Shown: one piece after another, positions 7,040-15,174 of the stretch | Layout of the letters: each line of letters starts with the position of its first letter | Numbering within the stretch: position 1 is the first letter of the stretch | Source of the DNA: Blastococcus sp. TF02A-30 | GTDB lineage: Bacteria; Actinomycetota; Actinomycetes; Mycobacteriales; Geodermatophilaceae | Direction: 5' to 3' | NCBI RefSeq assembly: GCF_003319185.1 | Contig: NZ_QOHJ01000003.1 | Location: 186,001 to 250,000 of the forward strand | DNA: 64,000 nucleotides | The notes under the pieces: generated by a model | Seen by the model: only the letters and a program-made list of their open reading frames with translations | Told to the model about the DNA's origin: nothing | The model's database searches: none | Program-made: the position numbers and the translations under genes

Positions 7040-8377
7040 GTGAAGCACATCCTGATCGTCGGAGGCGGGTACGCCGGCTTCTACGCCGCCCGGGGCCTCG
7101 AGCGCCGGCTGCGACGCGGGGAGGCCCGGGTCACCGTGGTCGACCCCCGCCCCTACATGACCTACCAGCCGTTCCTGCCCGAGGTCACGGCCGGCTCGGT
7201 CGAGGCCCGGCACGCCGTCGTCCCCCTGCGCCGCCACCTGCGGCGCACCCGCGTCGTGGCCGGCTCGGTCACCCGCGTCGACCACGCCCGGCGGACCGTG
7301 CAGATCACCACCGCGGACGCGACGCGGTGGGAGGAGTCCTACGACGAGCTGGTCGTCACCGCCGGCGCGGTGACCCGGACCTTCCCCATCCCGGGGCTGG
7401 CCGACACCGCGATCGGGCTCAAGCAGATCGAGGAGGCCGTGGCGATCCGGGACGGCATCATCACCGGCTTCGCCCGGGCCGCGGCCCTCCCCCACGGACC
7501 GCTGCGCCGCAAGCTGCTCACGGTCACCTTCGTCGGTGGCGGGTTCACCGGCGTCGAGGGCTTCGGCGAGACGCTGTCGCTGGCCGCCGCGCTGCTGCGC
7601 CGCCACCCCGAGATCGCGCCGGGCGAGGTGCGGTTCCACCTCGTCGAGGCCACCGACCGGGTGCTGCCGGAGGTCTCCGCAGCGCCGGGGCGGTGGGTCG
7701 TGCAGCACCTGCGCGACCGGGGCGGCCTGGTGCACCTCGGCACCCAGCTCGTCTCGGCGGTCGACGGGCACGTGGTCCTGTCGGACGGGCAGGAGTACGA
7801 CTCCGGCCTGGTCGTGTGGGCCGCCGGGAATGCCGCCAACCCCGTCATCGCCACGCACACCGACCTGCCGCTGGACGCGCGCGGTTTCGTGACCGTGCGA
7901 CCGGACCTGCGGGTCGTCGACGGCGACCGGGTCGTCCCCTCCGCGTGGGCGGCCGGTGACGACGCCGCCGTGCCCGACCTGGCGTCATCGAGCGAGGGAG
8001 CCAGGACCGTGCCCAACGCCCAGCACGCCGTGCGGCAGGGCCGGCTGCTGGCCCGGAACCTGGTGGCCGTGCTGCGCGGGGAGGAACCCCGGCACTACGT
8101 GCACAGCAGCCTCGGCGTCGTGGCCACGTTGGGCATCGGCCACGGCCTGTTCCAGTGGCACCGGGTTGTCGTGCGCGGCCCGCTGGCGTGGCTGATGCAC
8201 CGCGGCTACCACGTCCTCGCCGTCCCCACCTGGGAGCGGAAGGTGCGCGTGCTGCTCGACTGGGCGGGCGCCCTCGTCGGGGGCCGGGACACCGCCTCGC
8301 TCGCCGACGTGGTCCACCCGCGAGCCGCTTTCGTGGCCGGTGCCCGCGGCCCGCACGACGACGAGCGCGCCGCGTGA
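7040..8377 (+). CDS. Type II NADH dehydrogenase-like FAD oxidoreductase
   Basis: 445 residues, NDH-2/pyridine nucleotide-disulfide family: monotopic flavoenzymes that pass electrons from NAD(P)H to quinone. Seen: N-terminal FAD Rossmann motif LIVGGGYAGFYAARGL, second nucleotide site TVTFVGGGFTGVEGFGE around residue 168, and the late FAD motif AWAAGDDAAVPDL near 300. C-terminal residues 355-410 carry hydrophobic helices that would anchor to the membrane. GTG start follows GAGGGAG. First gene of an operon with the ECF41 sigma factor (4-nt GTGA overlap), making it the 'oxidoreductase' COE partner. Distinguishing respiratory NDH-2 from a specialised oxidoreductase is not possible here. Confidence 0.88.
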   Translation: MKHILIVGGGYAGFYAARGLERRLRRGEARVTVVDPRPYMTYQPFLPEVTAGSVEARHAVVPLRRHLRRTRVVAGSVTRVDHARRTVQITTADATRWEESYDELVVTAGAVTRTFPIPGLADTAIGLKQIEEAVAIRDGIITGFARAAALPHGPLRRKLLTVTFVGGGFTGVEGFGETLSLAAALLRRHPEIAPGEVRFHLVEATDRVLPEVSAAPGRWVVQHLRDRGGLVHLGTQLVSAVDGHVVLSDGQEYDSGLVVWAAGNAANPVIATHTDLPLDARGFVTVRPDLRVVDGDRVVPSAWAAGDDAAVPDLASSSEGARTVPNAQHAVRQGRLLARNLVAVLRGEEPRHYVHSSLGVVATLGIGHGLFQWHRVVVRGPLAWLMHRGYHVLAVPTWERKVRVLLDWAGALVGGRDTASLADVVHPRAAFVAGARGPHDDERAA

Positions 8378-9291
8378 GCGCGGGCACCCTCGGCCTGCCC
8401 GAGGTCGCCGACGAACGGCACCGCCTGCTGTCCCTGGCCTACCGGATGCTCGGGACCTTGGCCGAGGCCGAGGACGCGGTCCAGGAGACCTACCTCCGCT
8501 GGTACCGGATGACCGACGCCGAGCGCGCGGCGATCACCACCCCGCAGGCGTGGCTGACCCGCGTCGCCAGCCGGATCTGCCTCGACGTCCTGGCCTCGGC
8601 CCGTCGCCGCCGCGAGCGCTACGTCGGCGAGTGGCTGCCCGAGCCGGTCCCGGCGGACCTGTTCGCAGGCAGCCCCTCCCCCGCTCCCGGCGCCGACCCG
8701 TTCGACCGGATCAGCCTCGACGAGTCGGTGAGCACCGCCGTCCTCGTCGTCATGGAGGCCATGACCCCCGCCGAGCGCGTCGCCTTCGTCCTGCACGACG
8801 TGTTCGCGCTGCCGTTCGCCGAGATCGCCGACGTCGTCGGGCGGACGCCGGCCGCCGTCCGGCAGCTCGCCTCCTCGGCGCGGCGCCGGGTGCGGGAGCA
8901 CGGCGCCGTGGGCGCGGGACGGCACGAGCACGACGCCGTCGTCCGCGCCTTCGCCCACGCCGCCGGCACCGGCGACCTCGACCGGCTCGCCGGCCTGCTC
9001 GACCCCGCGGTGACCCTGCGGTCCGACGGCGGGGGCGTGGTCAGCGCGGCCCGCCGCCCGGTGCTCGGCATCACCAACGTCGCCCGGTTCGTCCTCGGGG
9101 TGGTCCGCAAGTCCCCCGGCCTCGCGTTCGTGGAGGAACGCACCGGCGACGGCCTGGCCTACCGGATCGTCCAGGGCGACGCCGTGCGGGGCGTGCTCAA
9201 CGCGCACGTCGTCGACGGCCGCATCACCGACGTCTGGCTGCAGGTCAACCCGGAGAAGCTGGGCAGCTGGCACGGGGCGGGCCGGACGTGA
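8374..9291 (+). CDS. sigJ: ECF41-family RNA polymerase sigma factor (SigJ-like)
   Basis: 305 residues. Region 2 is seen as LLSLAYRMLGTLAEAEDAVQ with TPQAWLTRVASRICLDVL, region 4 as MTPAERVAFVLHDVFALPF followed by an HTH. The linker has the WLPEP motif and the C-terminal SnoaL-like extension (from about residue 195) has the DGGG motif, both diagnostic of ECF41 factors, where the fused C-terminal domain, rather than an anti-sigma factor, controls activity. GTG overlaps the NDH-2 stop (GTGA) and the next gene overlaps its stop equally. No anti-sigma gene is nearby, as expected. Signal sensed is unknown. Confidence 0.92.
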   Translation: MSAGTLGLPEVADERHRLLSLAYRMLGTLAEAEDAVQETYLRWYRMTDAERAAITTPQAWLTRVASRICLDVLASARRRRERYVGEWLPEPVPADLFAGSPSPAPGADPFDRISLDESVSTAVLVVMEAMTPAERVAFVLHDVFALPFAEIADVVGRTPAAVRQLASSARRRVREHGAVGAGRHEHDAVVRAFAHAAGTGDLDRLAGLLDPAVTLRSDGGGVVSAARRPVLGITNVARFVLGVVRKSPGLAFVEERTGDGLAYRIVQGDAVRGVLNAHVVDGRITDVWLQVNPEKLGSWHGAGRT

Positions 9292-10022
9292 GGCTGTTCG
9301 TCGCGGGCGGGCAGGGGCTGGTCGGCGGCCGGCTGGTGGAGCGGCTGCGCGCCGCCGGACACGAGGCCGCGGCCGGATCGCGCCGGACCGGGGTGGACGC
9401 GCTCACCGGTGCCGGGCTCGGCGCCGCGCTGGCCGGCGTGGACGTCGTCGTCGACGTCCTGGACACCCCCGACATGACCACCGAGGCGGCGACCGCCTTC
9501 TTCCGCGGCACCACGACCCGGCTGCTCGCCGCCGAGCAGAGCACGGGGGTGCGGCACCACGTCCTGCTCTCGGTGGTCGGCGCGGACCGCGCGCTGGCCA
9601 ACGGCTACCACGCCGGGAAGGTCGCCCAGGAGGACGCGGTGCGCGACGGCGACGTCCCGTTCTCGATCGTGCGCGCCACCCGGTTCCACGAGGTCGTCCC
9701 CCTGCTCGCGGACCTCCTGACCGTCGAGGGCGTGGTGCACGCGCCGCGCACCCGCGTGCAGCCGGTGGCCCTCGACGACGTGGTGGACCTGCTCGCCCGG
9801 GTCGCCGTCGGGCCGCCGACCGGCGACACCACCGACCTGGCCGGCCCGGAGGTGTTCGACCTCGACGACCTGCTGCGCACCGCCCTGACCGCCTCGGGGG
9901 ACCCCCGCCCGGTCCGGACCGTCGGGGGCCAGGCGTTCGGCGCGGAGTCGGCGGACGCCCTCCTCCCGCTCGGGGACCACCTCACCGGCGCCCGCCCGTT
10001 CCCGGGGCGGCCCGCCGGCTGA
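9288..10022 (+). CDS. NAD(P)-binding NmrA/SDR-like protein (COE partner), copy 2
   Basis: 244 residues with the N-terminal Rossmann motif VAGGQGLVGGRLVE, a central LLSVVGADRALANGYHAGK with Tyr/His-x-x-x-Lys arrangement, and IVRATRFHE. It is a paralogue of the minus-strand protein at 5736, so the locus carries two copies flanking the sigma gene, one in each divergent operon. GTG start overlaps the sigma stop by 4 nt, indicating tight coupling to the sigma factor. Probably an oxidoreductase or epimerase acting on an unknown small molecule, or a redox sensor. Confidence 0.86.
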   Translation: MRLFVAGGQGLVGGRLVERLRAAGHEAAAGSRRTGVDALTGAGLGAALAGVDVVVDVLDTPDMTTEAATAFFRGTTTRLLAAEQSTGVRHHVLLSVVGADRALANGYHAGKVAQEDAVRDGDVPFSIVRATRFHEVVPLLADLLTVEGVVHAPRTRVQPVALDDVVDLLARVAVGPPTGDTTDLAGPEVFDLDDLLRTALTASGDPRPVRTVGGQAFGAESADALLPLGDHLTGARPFPGRPAG

Positions 10023-10028
10023 CCGGCC

Positions 10029-10955
10029 TCAGGTCGCGGGCTCGACCAGCGTCGTCGGCCGGCTGGCCCGCACGACCAGGGCGACCCCGGCGACGACGGC
10101 CGCCATCCCCGGCAGCGCCAGCAGCGGCGGCGCCTGCTGCAGGAGGATCAGCGCCACCAGGGTCGCCCCGGGCACCTCGAGCAGGATCACCAGGCTCACC
10201 ATCGTCGGGCCCACGGAGGAGAGCACCAGGTTGAGCAGCGTGTGGCCCAGCAACTGGGCGCAGAAGGTGATGCCCGCGATGAGCAGCCAGTCGCGCCCGG
10301 AGAAGCCGAGCAGCGGGACGTCGGCGAGCACCGCGCCGACCGCGACGGCCACCGCGCACACCGAGTAGGCGACGACGGCGTAGGCGGAGGTGGACAGCCG
10401 CTCCCGGGCCCGGGCGCCGGCCAGCACGTAGCCGCCGGCGAAGATCGCGCCGAGCAGCGCCAGCCCGTCCCCGGCCAGGGCCTCCAGGCTGACCGAGACG
10501 TCGACGCCGGCGATGAGCCCCGCGCCGACGACGGCCAGCGCCAGCCCCCACCACACCGCCGCGGACAACCGCACGCCGGAGAAGTGGGCGACCAGCGCCG
10601 TCCAGATCGGCGTCGTGGTGACCAGCGCCGTCGAGGCGGCCACCGACGTCATGTTCAGGCTGGGCAGCCAGGCGGCGAAGTGCGCGGCCAGGAAGAGCCC
10701 GGCCACGACGGAGCTGCGCAGGTCCCGCCACCGCAGCCCGGCCACGGCGGCCCGCTCGCTGGTGAGGAGCACCGGCAGCAGCGCGGCGGCGCCGGCGGCG
10801 TTGCGCCAGAAGGCGACGGCGAGCACCGGGGCGGCGACCAGGGCGGTGAGCGGCCCGGACATGGAGACCCCGACGACGGCGATCGCCATCAGCCCCACGT
10901 CCCGGCCGCCCGGCCGGTGCACCGCCCAGGCCGCGTTGGCCTGCGCGGCCGTCAC
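10029..10955 (-). CDS. EamA/DMT-family transporter
   Basis: 308 residues with about ten hydrophobic segments in two five-helix halves, the layout of drug/metabolite transporters with EamA domains; the second half contains the typical LEVPGATLVALILLQQ motif near the C terminus. Substrates of such exporters include amino acids and metabolites; not assignable here. GTG at 10955 overlaps the TGA of the PhzF-like gene by 4 nt, so both form one operon. Convergent with the gene ending at 10022, with only 6 bases between stops. Confidence 0.85.
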   Translation of the reverse strand: MTAAQANAAWAVHRPGGRDVGLMAIAVVGVSMSGPLTALVAAPVLAVAFWRNAAGAAALLPVLLTSERAAVAGLRWRDLRSSVVAGLFLAAHFAAWLPSLNMTSVAASTALVTTTPIWTALVAHFSGVRLSAAVWWGLALAVVGAGLIAGVDVSVSLEALAGDGLALLGAIFAGGYVLAGARARERLSTSAYAVVAYSVCAVAVAVGAVLADVPLLGFSGRDWLLIAGITFCAQLLGHTLLNLVLSSVGPTMVSLVILLEVPGATLVALILLQQAPPLLALPGMAAVVAGVALVVRASRPTTLVEPAT

Positions 10956-11824
10956 AGCTCGGGCACCCGGATCCGGCCGGCGGCGACGGGGACGACGGCG
11001 CCGCGGACGGTGGCGGCCACGGCCCGCCCACCCGAGGCGGTCACGGTGCACTCGAGCAGCGACGGCCGGCCCATGTGCTCGCCCTGCCGGATCGTGTACG
11101 ACGACGTCCCCTCGCCGTCGAGCAGCCCGGCGCTCACGAGGAAGACGCCGGTGCCCAGCGCGGCCGAGCCGGTCGCCGGGTCCTCCCACGCGTCGGCCTC
11201 GGCGAACACGCGGGCGTAGGCGGTCGACGTCGCGGCGTCCCAGGACAGCACCGAGACGCCGTCCCCGACGCCGAGGCCGCTCAGCGCGGCCGGGTCGGGC
11301 GTCGCGCGGTCGACCACCTCGGGGTGCACGAGCAGGTAGCTGAACGGCAGCCCGCACCCGGCGACGGCGCTGGGCGGGCCCACCAGGTCGGCGGCGCTGA
11401 GCCCCATCGCCCGGGCCAGGACCGCGGCCTCCGGCCCGTCCTCCAGCGTCGGGCGGCCGCCGGTGAGCGTCGCGCCGTCGCCGTCCACCACGACGTCGAG
11501 CACACCGGCGCCGCACTCCTGGTGCAGCGTGCCGGCGGCCAGCCGGCCGGTGCGCACGAGGGTGTGCGCGGCGCCCACGCTCGGGTGACCGGCGAAGGGC
11601 AGCTCGGCGGACACGGTGAAGATGCGCACCCTGTAGTCGGCGCCGGGCTCGGTGGGCGCGCAGAGGAACGACGTCTCCGACAGGTGGAACTCGTTCGCCA
11701 GCGCCTGGCACTGCTCGGTGGAGAGGTCGTCGGCATCGAAGACGACGGCCAGCGGGTTCCCGGCGAACGCCCGCGGCGCGAACACGTCGACGATCTCGTA
11801 GTCCAGCATCCGCAGGCCGCTCAC
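10952..11824 (-). CDS. PhzF-family isomerase/epimerase-like protein
   Basis: 290 residues of the PhzF/diaminopimelate-epimerase fold. Seen: YEIVDVFAPRAFAGNPLAVV at the N terminus, LANEFHLSETSFL with the family's catalytic Glu, ELPFAGHPSVGAAHTL, and WEDPATGSAA in the second half. GTG at 11824 is chosen because TACCGT lies exactly 7 nt upstream, the local leaderless pattern; an ATG at 11809 is the alternative. PhzF enzymes isomerise small acids, but most members are uncharacterised, so the reaction is unknown. Operon with the EamA transporter may form a make-and-export pair; that is inference. Confidence 0.87.
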   Translation of the reverse strand: MSGLRMLDYEIVDVFAPRAFAGNPLAVVFDADDLSTEQCQALANEFHLSETSFLCAPTEPGADYRVRIFTVSAELPFAGHPSVGAAHTLVRTGRLAAGTLHQECGAGVLDVVVDGDGATLTGGRPTLEDGPEAAVLARAMGLSAADLVGPPSAVAGCGLPFSYLLVHPEVVDRATPDPAALSGLGVGDGVSVLSWDAATSTAYARVFAEADAWEDPATGSAALGTGVFLVSAGLLDGEGTSSYTIRQGEHMGRPSLLECTVTASGGRAVAATVRGAVVPVAAGRIRVPEL

Positions 11825-11831
11825 GGCGCCG

Positions 11832-11841
11832 ACGGTAGCCT
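11832..11841. promoter_or_regulatory. Divergent -10 boxes sharing one TA
   Basis: Minus-strand TACCGT (11837-11832) lies 7 nt before GTG 11824 and plus-strand TAGCCT (11836-11841) lies 8 nt before GTG 11850. The two hexamers overlap and share the TA at 11836-11837. Both genes would be leaderless and read from one symmetric promoter opening site. Confidence 0.55.
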
Positions 11842-11849
11842 CCACAACC

Positions 11850-13088
11850 GTGACCACGGCGACCAGGGCGTACGTCTCCCGGCTCGCCGGGCTGACCGTC
11901 TTCGACCCCAACGGCGACCGGGTCGGCAAGGTGCGCGACGTCGTCGTCGCCCTGCGCGTGGGCACCGCCTGCCCGCGGGTCCTCGGGCTCGTCGTCGAGG
12001 TCGTCGCCCGCCGCCGCATCTTCGTGCCGATGGGACGGGTGACCGCGATCGACCCCGGCGCGGTGATGCTCGCCTCGGGCACCCTCAACCTCAAGCGGTT
12101 CGAGCAGCGCGGGGGTGAGACGCTGGTGCTCGGCGAGCTGCTGGACCGCTCGGTGCGCATCGCCGAGTCGGGGAAGCCGGCGACGGTCGTCGACGCGGGC
12201 ATCGAGCAGACCCGCACCGGCGACTGGCAGCTGTCCAAGGTCGCCGTCCAGGAGCCGGGGCGGCTGGGCCGTCGCGGGCAGCTGCAGACGCTGGCCTGGG
12301 ACGAGGTCGAGGGCCTGGCCGTCGCCGAGACCGGGCAGGGCGCCGAGACGCTGCTGGCCACCTACCGCGAGCTCAACGCCGCCGACCTCGCGCACGCGCT
12401 CCAGGAGCTGCCGAGCAAGCGCCGGCACGAGGTCGCCGAGGCGCTGGACGACCAGCGGCTGGCCGACGTCCTGGGCGAGCTGCCGGAGGCCGAGCAGATC
12501 ACCATCCTCGGCACCCTGCAGGAGAGCCGCGCCGCCGACGTCCTCGAGGAGATGGACCCCGACGACGCCGCCGACCTGCTGTCGGAGCTGTCCAACGTCG
12601 ACCGCAACCGGCTGCTCGAGCTGATGGAGCCCGACGAGGCCGAGCCGGTGCGCCAGTTGCTGAAGTACTCCGAGGACACCGCCGGCGGGATGATGACCAG
12701 CGAGCCGGTGATCCTCGCGCCGGACGCCACGATCGCGGAGGCGCTGGCCCGCGTGCGGGAGCCCGAGCTGACCCCCGCCCTGGCCAGCCAGGTGTACGTC
12801 TGCCGCCCGCCGTCGGCGACGCCCACCGGCCGCTACCTGGGGCTGGCGCACATCCAGCGGTTGCTGCGCGAGCCACCGTCCAACCTGGTCAGCGGCGTCC
12901 TCGACGACCTCGAACCGCTGAAGCCGGAGGCCCCGCTGGCCGAGGTGACCCGCTACTTCGCCACCTACAACCTGGTCGCGGCGCCCGTGGTCGACGAGCT
13001 GGGCCACCTCGTGGGCGCCGTGAGCGTGGACGACGTCCTCGACCACCTGCTGCCCGACGACTGGCGCGAGCGGGCACGCCGTGCCTGA
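11850..13088 (+). CDS. MgtE N-domain/CBS protein without membrane part
   Basis: 412 residues: a PRC-barrel-like N-terminal region with FDPNGDRVGKVRDVVV (residues 10-70), a MgtE_N superhelix (about 170-285, with LEEMDPDDAADLLSEL repeats), then a CBS pair starting at SEDTAGGMMTSEPVI and ending at VGAVSVDDVLDHLLPDDW. MgtE transporters have a TM domain after this; here none exists, so it is a soluble Mg2+/nucleotide-sensing module rather than a transporter. The next gene, a DUF1003 membrane protein, overlaps its end by 8 nt. The pair matches Rv1232c-Rv1231c from memory. Confidence 0.88.
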   Translation: MTTATRAYVSRLAGLTVFDPNGDRVGKVRDVVVALRVGTACPRVLGLVVEVVARRRIFVPMGRVTAIDPGAVMLASGTLNLKRFEQRGGETLVLGELLDRSVRIAESGKPATVVDAGIEQTRTGDWQLSKVAVQEPGRLGRRGQLQTLAWDEVEGLAVAETGQGAETLLATYRELNAADLAHALQELPSKRRHEVAEALDDQRLADVLGELPEAEQITILGTLQESRAADVLEEMDPDDAADLLSELSNVDRNRLLELMEPDEAEPVRQLLKYSEDTAGGMMTSEPVILAPDATIAEALARVREPELTPALASQVYVCRPPSATPTGRYLGLAHIQRLLREPPSNLVSGVLDDLEPLKPEAPLAEVTRYFATYNLVAAPVVDELGHLVGAVSVDDVLDHLLPDDWRERARRA

Positions 13089-13641
13089 CGGCCGGCGGCT
13101 CGACGTCCCCAGCGGCGGCCCCCGCCGGTTCACCGGGTTCCTGCGGCTGAACCCGGACTCGGTCGGGGCCTTCGCCGAGAGCATCGCCCGCTTCCTGGGC
13201 ACCGGCCGGTTCCTCGCGGTGCAGACGATCATCGTGGTCGTCTGGATCACGCTGAACGTGGCCGCGGTGAACCTGCGCTGGGACCCCTACCCGTTCATCC
13301 TGCTCAACCTGGCGTTCTCCACCCAGGCCGCCTACGCCGCGCCGCTGATCCTGCTCGCGCAGAACCGGCAGGCCGACCGCGACCGCGTGCAGGCCGAGGA
13401 GGACCGGGCCCGCGCCGCCTCGACCCGCGCCGACACCGAGTACCTGGCCCGGGAGCTGGCCTCGCTGCGGGTGGCCGTCGGCGAGCTGGCGACCCGCGAC
13501 TTCATCCGCGGCGAGCTGAACCGGCTGACGTCCGACGACGGCGAGGACGTCGAGAAGCGCGAGAAGAAGCGCCGGAAGCGGGAGCGCGAGGAGCGGGAGC
13601 GCATGGAGGCCGAGGCCCGGGGCGGCGTGGCCCCCGCCTGA
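13081..13641 (+). CDS. DUF1003 membrane protein
   Basis: 186 residues with two hydrophobic helices (about 45-62 and 72-92), the DUF1003 signature DPYPFILLNLAFSTQAAYAA, then a charged coiled-coil-like C-terminal tail rich in Arg/Glu/Lys (KREKKRRKREREERERME). GTG at 13081 overlaps the upstream MgtE_N/CBS gene by 8 nt, so the membrane protein may be the partner of that soluble sensor module. Molecular role of DUF1003 is unknown. Convergent with the next gene, 3 bases apart. Confidence 0.87.
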   Translation: MPDGRRLDVPSGGPRRFTGFLRLNPDSVGAFAESIARFLGTGRFLAVQTIIVVVWITLNVAAVNLRWDPYPFILLNLAFSTQAAYAAPLILLAQNRQADRDRVQAEEDRARAASTRADTEYLARELASLRVAVGELATRDFIRGELNRLTSDDGEDVEKREKKRRKREREERERMEAEARGGVAPA

Positions 13642-13644
13642 CCG

Positions 13645-14286
13645 CTAGCCGATCAGCCCGCCGAAGGCGTCGAACAGCCGCAGCGCGACGGCGGTCGACG
13701 GGGCGAGGAGCAGGAGCCCCCAACCCCGGGTCGACCGGTGCCGCGGCAGGGCCACGACCAGGACCAACGCGACGACGGCGTCGACGACGCCCTGCACGGG
13801 GTGCACCAGCGGCGCCCCGTCGCCGGTGCCGGTGAGCCGGTACCAGAGCGGCAGGAACTCCCCACCGGCCAGCACGATCCCGCCCGCCAGCGCGACGGCC
13901 GCACCGGGCAGCAGTCCTGCTCGCCCGGTCGCCCACGAAGCCACGGCGGCGGTCGCCGCCACGGCCGTCGCGGAGAGCACCAGCCAGATCGGCAGCAGGC
14001 GGTTCCAGCCGAAGCCCAGCACCCACGCGGCCCAGGCGTAGTAGGCCAGCGTCATCGCGGCGAAGAAGGCGGCCGCCCGTGCCGCGGCGACCAGCGGCGC
14101 GGGCGCGAACCGGCCGATCAGCGCGACGGCCAGCACCCAGGCCGCCGGGTAGCTGCCCAGGTCGGCCGCCCAGCGCCAGCCGGACTCGTCGGCCGCCTTC
14201 GCGGCGACCCCGGCGAGGAGGCCCGCGCCGACGGCGACGAGGAACGACGTCGAGGTGGACCGCGGGAGCGCGGCGGTGGCGGTCAT
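13645..14286 (-). CDS. Hypothetical multi-spanning membrane protein
   Basis: About 213 residues with six or so hydrophobic segments and few charged loops; Trp-rich stretches such as YYAWAAWVLGFGWNRLLPIW. No family recognised. ATG at 14286 is the most sensible start because residues upstream are Ser/Arg-rich and unlike protein; there is no convincing ribosome site. Divergent to ogt, 88 bases away. Function unknown. Confidence 0.65.
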   Translation of the reverse strand: MTATAALPRSTSTSFLVAVGAGLLAGVAAKAADESGWRWAADLGSYPAAWVLAVALIGRFAPAPLVAAARAAAFFAAMTLAYYAWAAWVLGFGWNRLLPIWLVLSATAVAATAAVASWATGRAGLLPGAAVALAGGIVLAGGEFLPLWYRLTGTGDGAPLVHPVQGVVDAVVALVLVVALPRHRSTRGWGLLLLAPSTAVALRLFDAFGGLIG

Positions 14287-14374
14287 CGCGACGGATGCTG
14301 CCGGAGCGGCGATGGCCCGGGGAGCCGGACGCGCCGGGACCGGTTCTGTCGGTGGCCGGAGGGACCATGCGCGC

Positions 14375-14851
14375 ATGCGCTCGCACGCGGTGCTCGGGTC
14401 GCCCATCGGGCCTCTCACGGCGGTCGTCGAGGACGGCGACCTCGTCGCGCTGTTCCTGCGCCCGCCCGACGCGTCGGCCGACCTCGGACCACGGGACGAC
14501 GCCGGGTGCGCGGCGGTCGCCCGCCAGCTGGCCGAGTACTTCGCCGGCACCCGCACCGTGTTCGACCTGCGGCTGCGGCCGAGCGGCGACGACTTCGCGC
14601 TGGCCGTCGGCCGGCTGATCGCCGAGATCCCCTACGGCGAGACGCGCACCTACGGCGAGCTGGCCCGGCGGCTCGGCGACCGCTCCCTCGCCCAGGCGGT
14701 CGGCGGGGCGTGCGGGCGCAACCCGCTGCCGATCGTCGTGCCGTGCCACCGGGTCGTCGGCGCCGACGGCAGCCTGGTGGGGTTCGGTGGCGGCCTGCCG
14801 AGCAAGCGCTTCCTGCTCGACCTCGAGCAGCGCGCGCAGCGGTTGTTCTGA
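14375..14851 (+). CDS. ogt: Methylated-DNA--protein-cysteine methyltransferase
   Basis: 158 residues of the Ogt/AGT DNA repair family, which takes the alkyl group from O6-alkylguanine onto its own cysteine. Seen: the helix-turn-helix region PYGETRTYGELARRLGD, the active site IVVPCHRVVG with acceptor Cys, and the following FGGGLPSKRFLLDLE. ATG at 14375 is preceded by GGAGGGA; two other nearby ATGs are out of frame or upstream of an unlikely N-terminal extension. Stands alone between an unknown membrane gene and azlCD. Confidence 0.93.
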   Translation: MRSHAVLGSPIGPLTAVVEDGDLVALFLRPPDASADLGPRDDAGCAAVARQLAEYFAGTRTVFDLRLRPSGDDFALAVGRLIAEIPYGETRTYGELARRLGDRSLAQAVGGACGRNPLPIVVPCHRVVGADGSLVGFGGGLPSKRFLLDLEQRAQRLF

Positions 14852-14856
14852 GGCCG

Positions 14857-15174
14857 TCAGCCGGCGAGGAGGTGCACGCCGGCGCCGGTGGCCCCGGCGA
14901 GGAGGAGCACCACGATGAACGGGGCCCGCAGCGCGAGCGCGGCCGCCGCGACCGCCAGCCCGGCGAGCCGGCCGTCGACGACGATCGCGCCGTCGGTGGT
15001 CAGCGCCTGCACCGCCACGAGGGCGGCCAGCAGCGCGGCGGGCACGAAGTCGACGACCCGCGCCACCCACGGCTGCTCCACCCAGGCGGCCGGCACCGAG
15101 AGCCCGGCCAGCTTGAGCAGGTAGCAGCCGACAGAGGCGACCAGCACCGCCGTCCAGAGCGCGGACGGGCTCAT
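14857..15174 (-). CDS. azlD: AzlD-family branched-chain amino acid export subunit
   Basis: 105 residues, almost entirely hydrophobic with about four helices, matching the small AzlD partner of AzlC-type exporters. ATG overlaps the azlC stop by 4 nt (ATGA). With AzlC it forms a two-component permease that exports branched-chain or other amino acids; the specific substrate is inferred from the family only. Confidence 0.85.
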   Translation of the reverse strand: MSPSALWTAVLVASVGCYLLKLAGLSVPAAWVEQPWVARVVDFVPAALLAALVAVQALTTDGAIVVDGRLAGLAVAAAALALRAPFIVVLLLAGATGAGVHLLAG

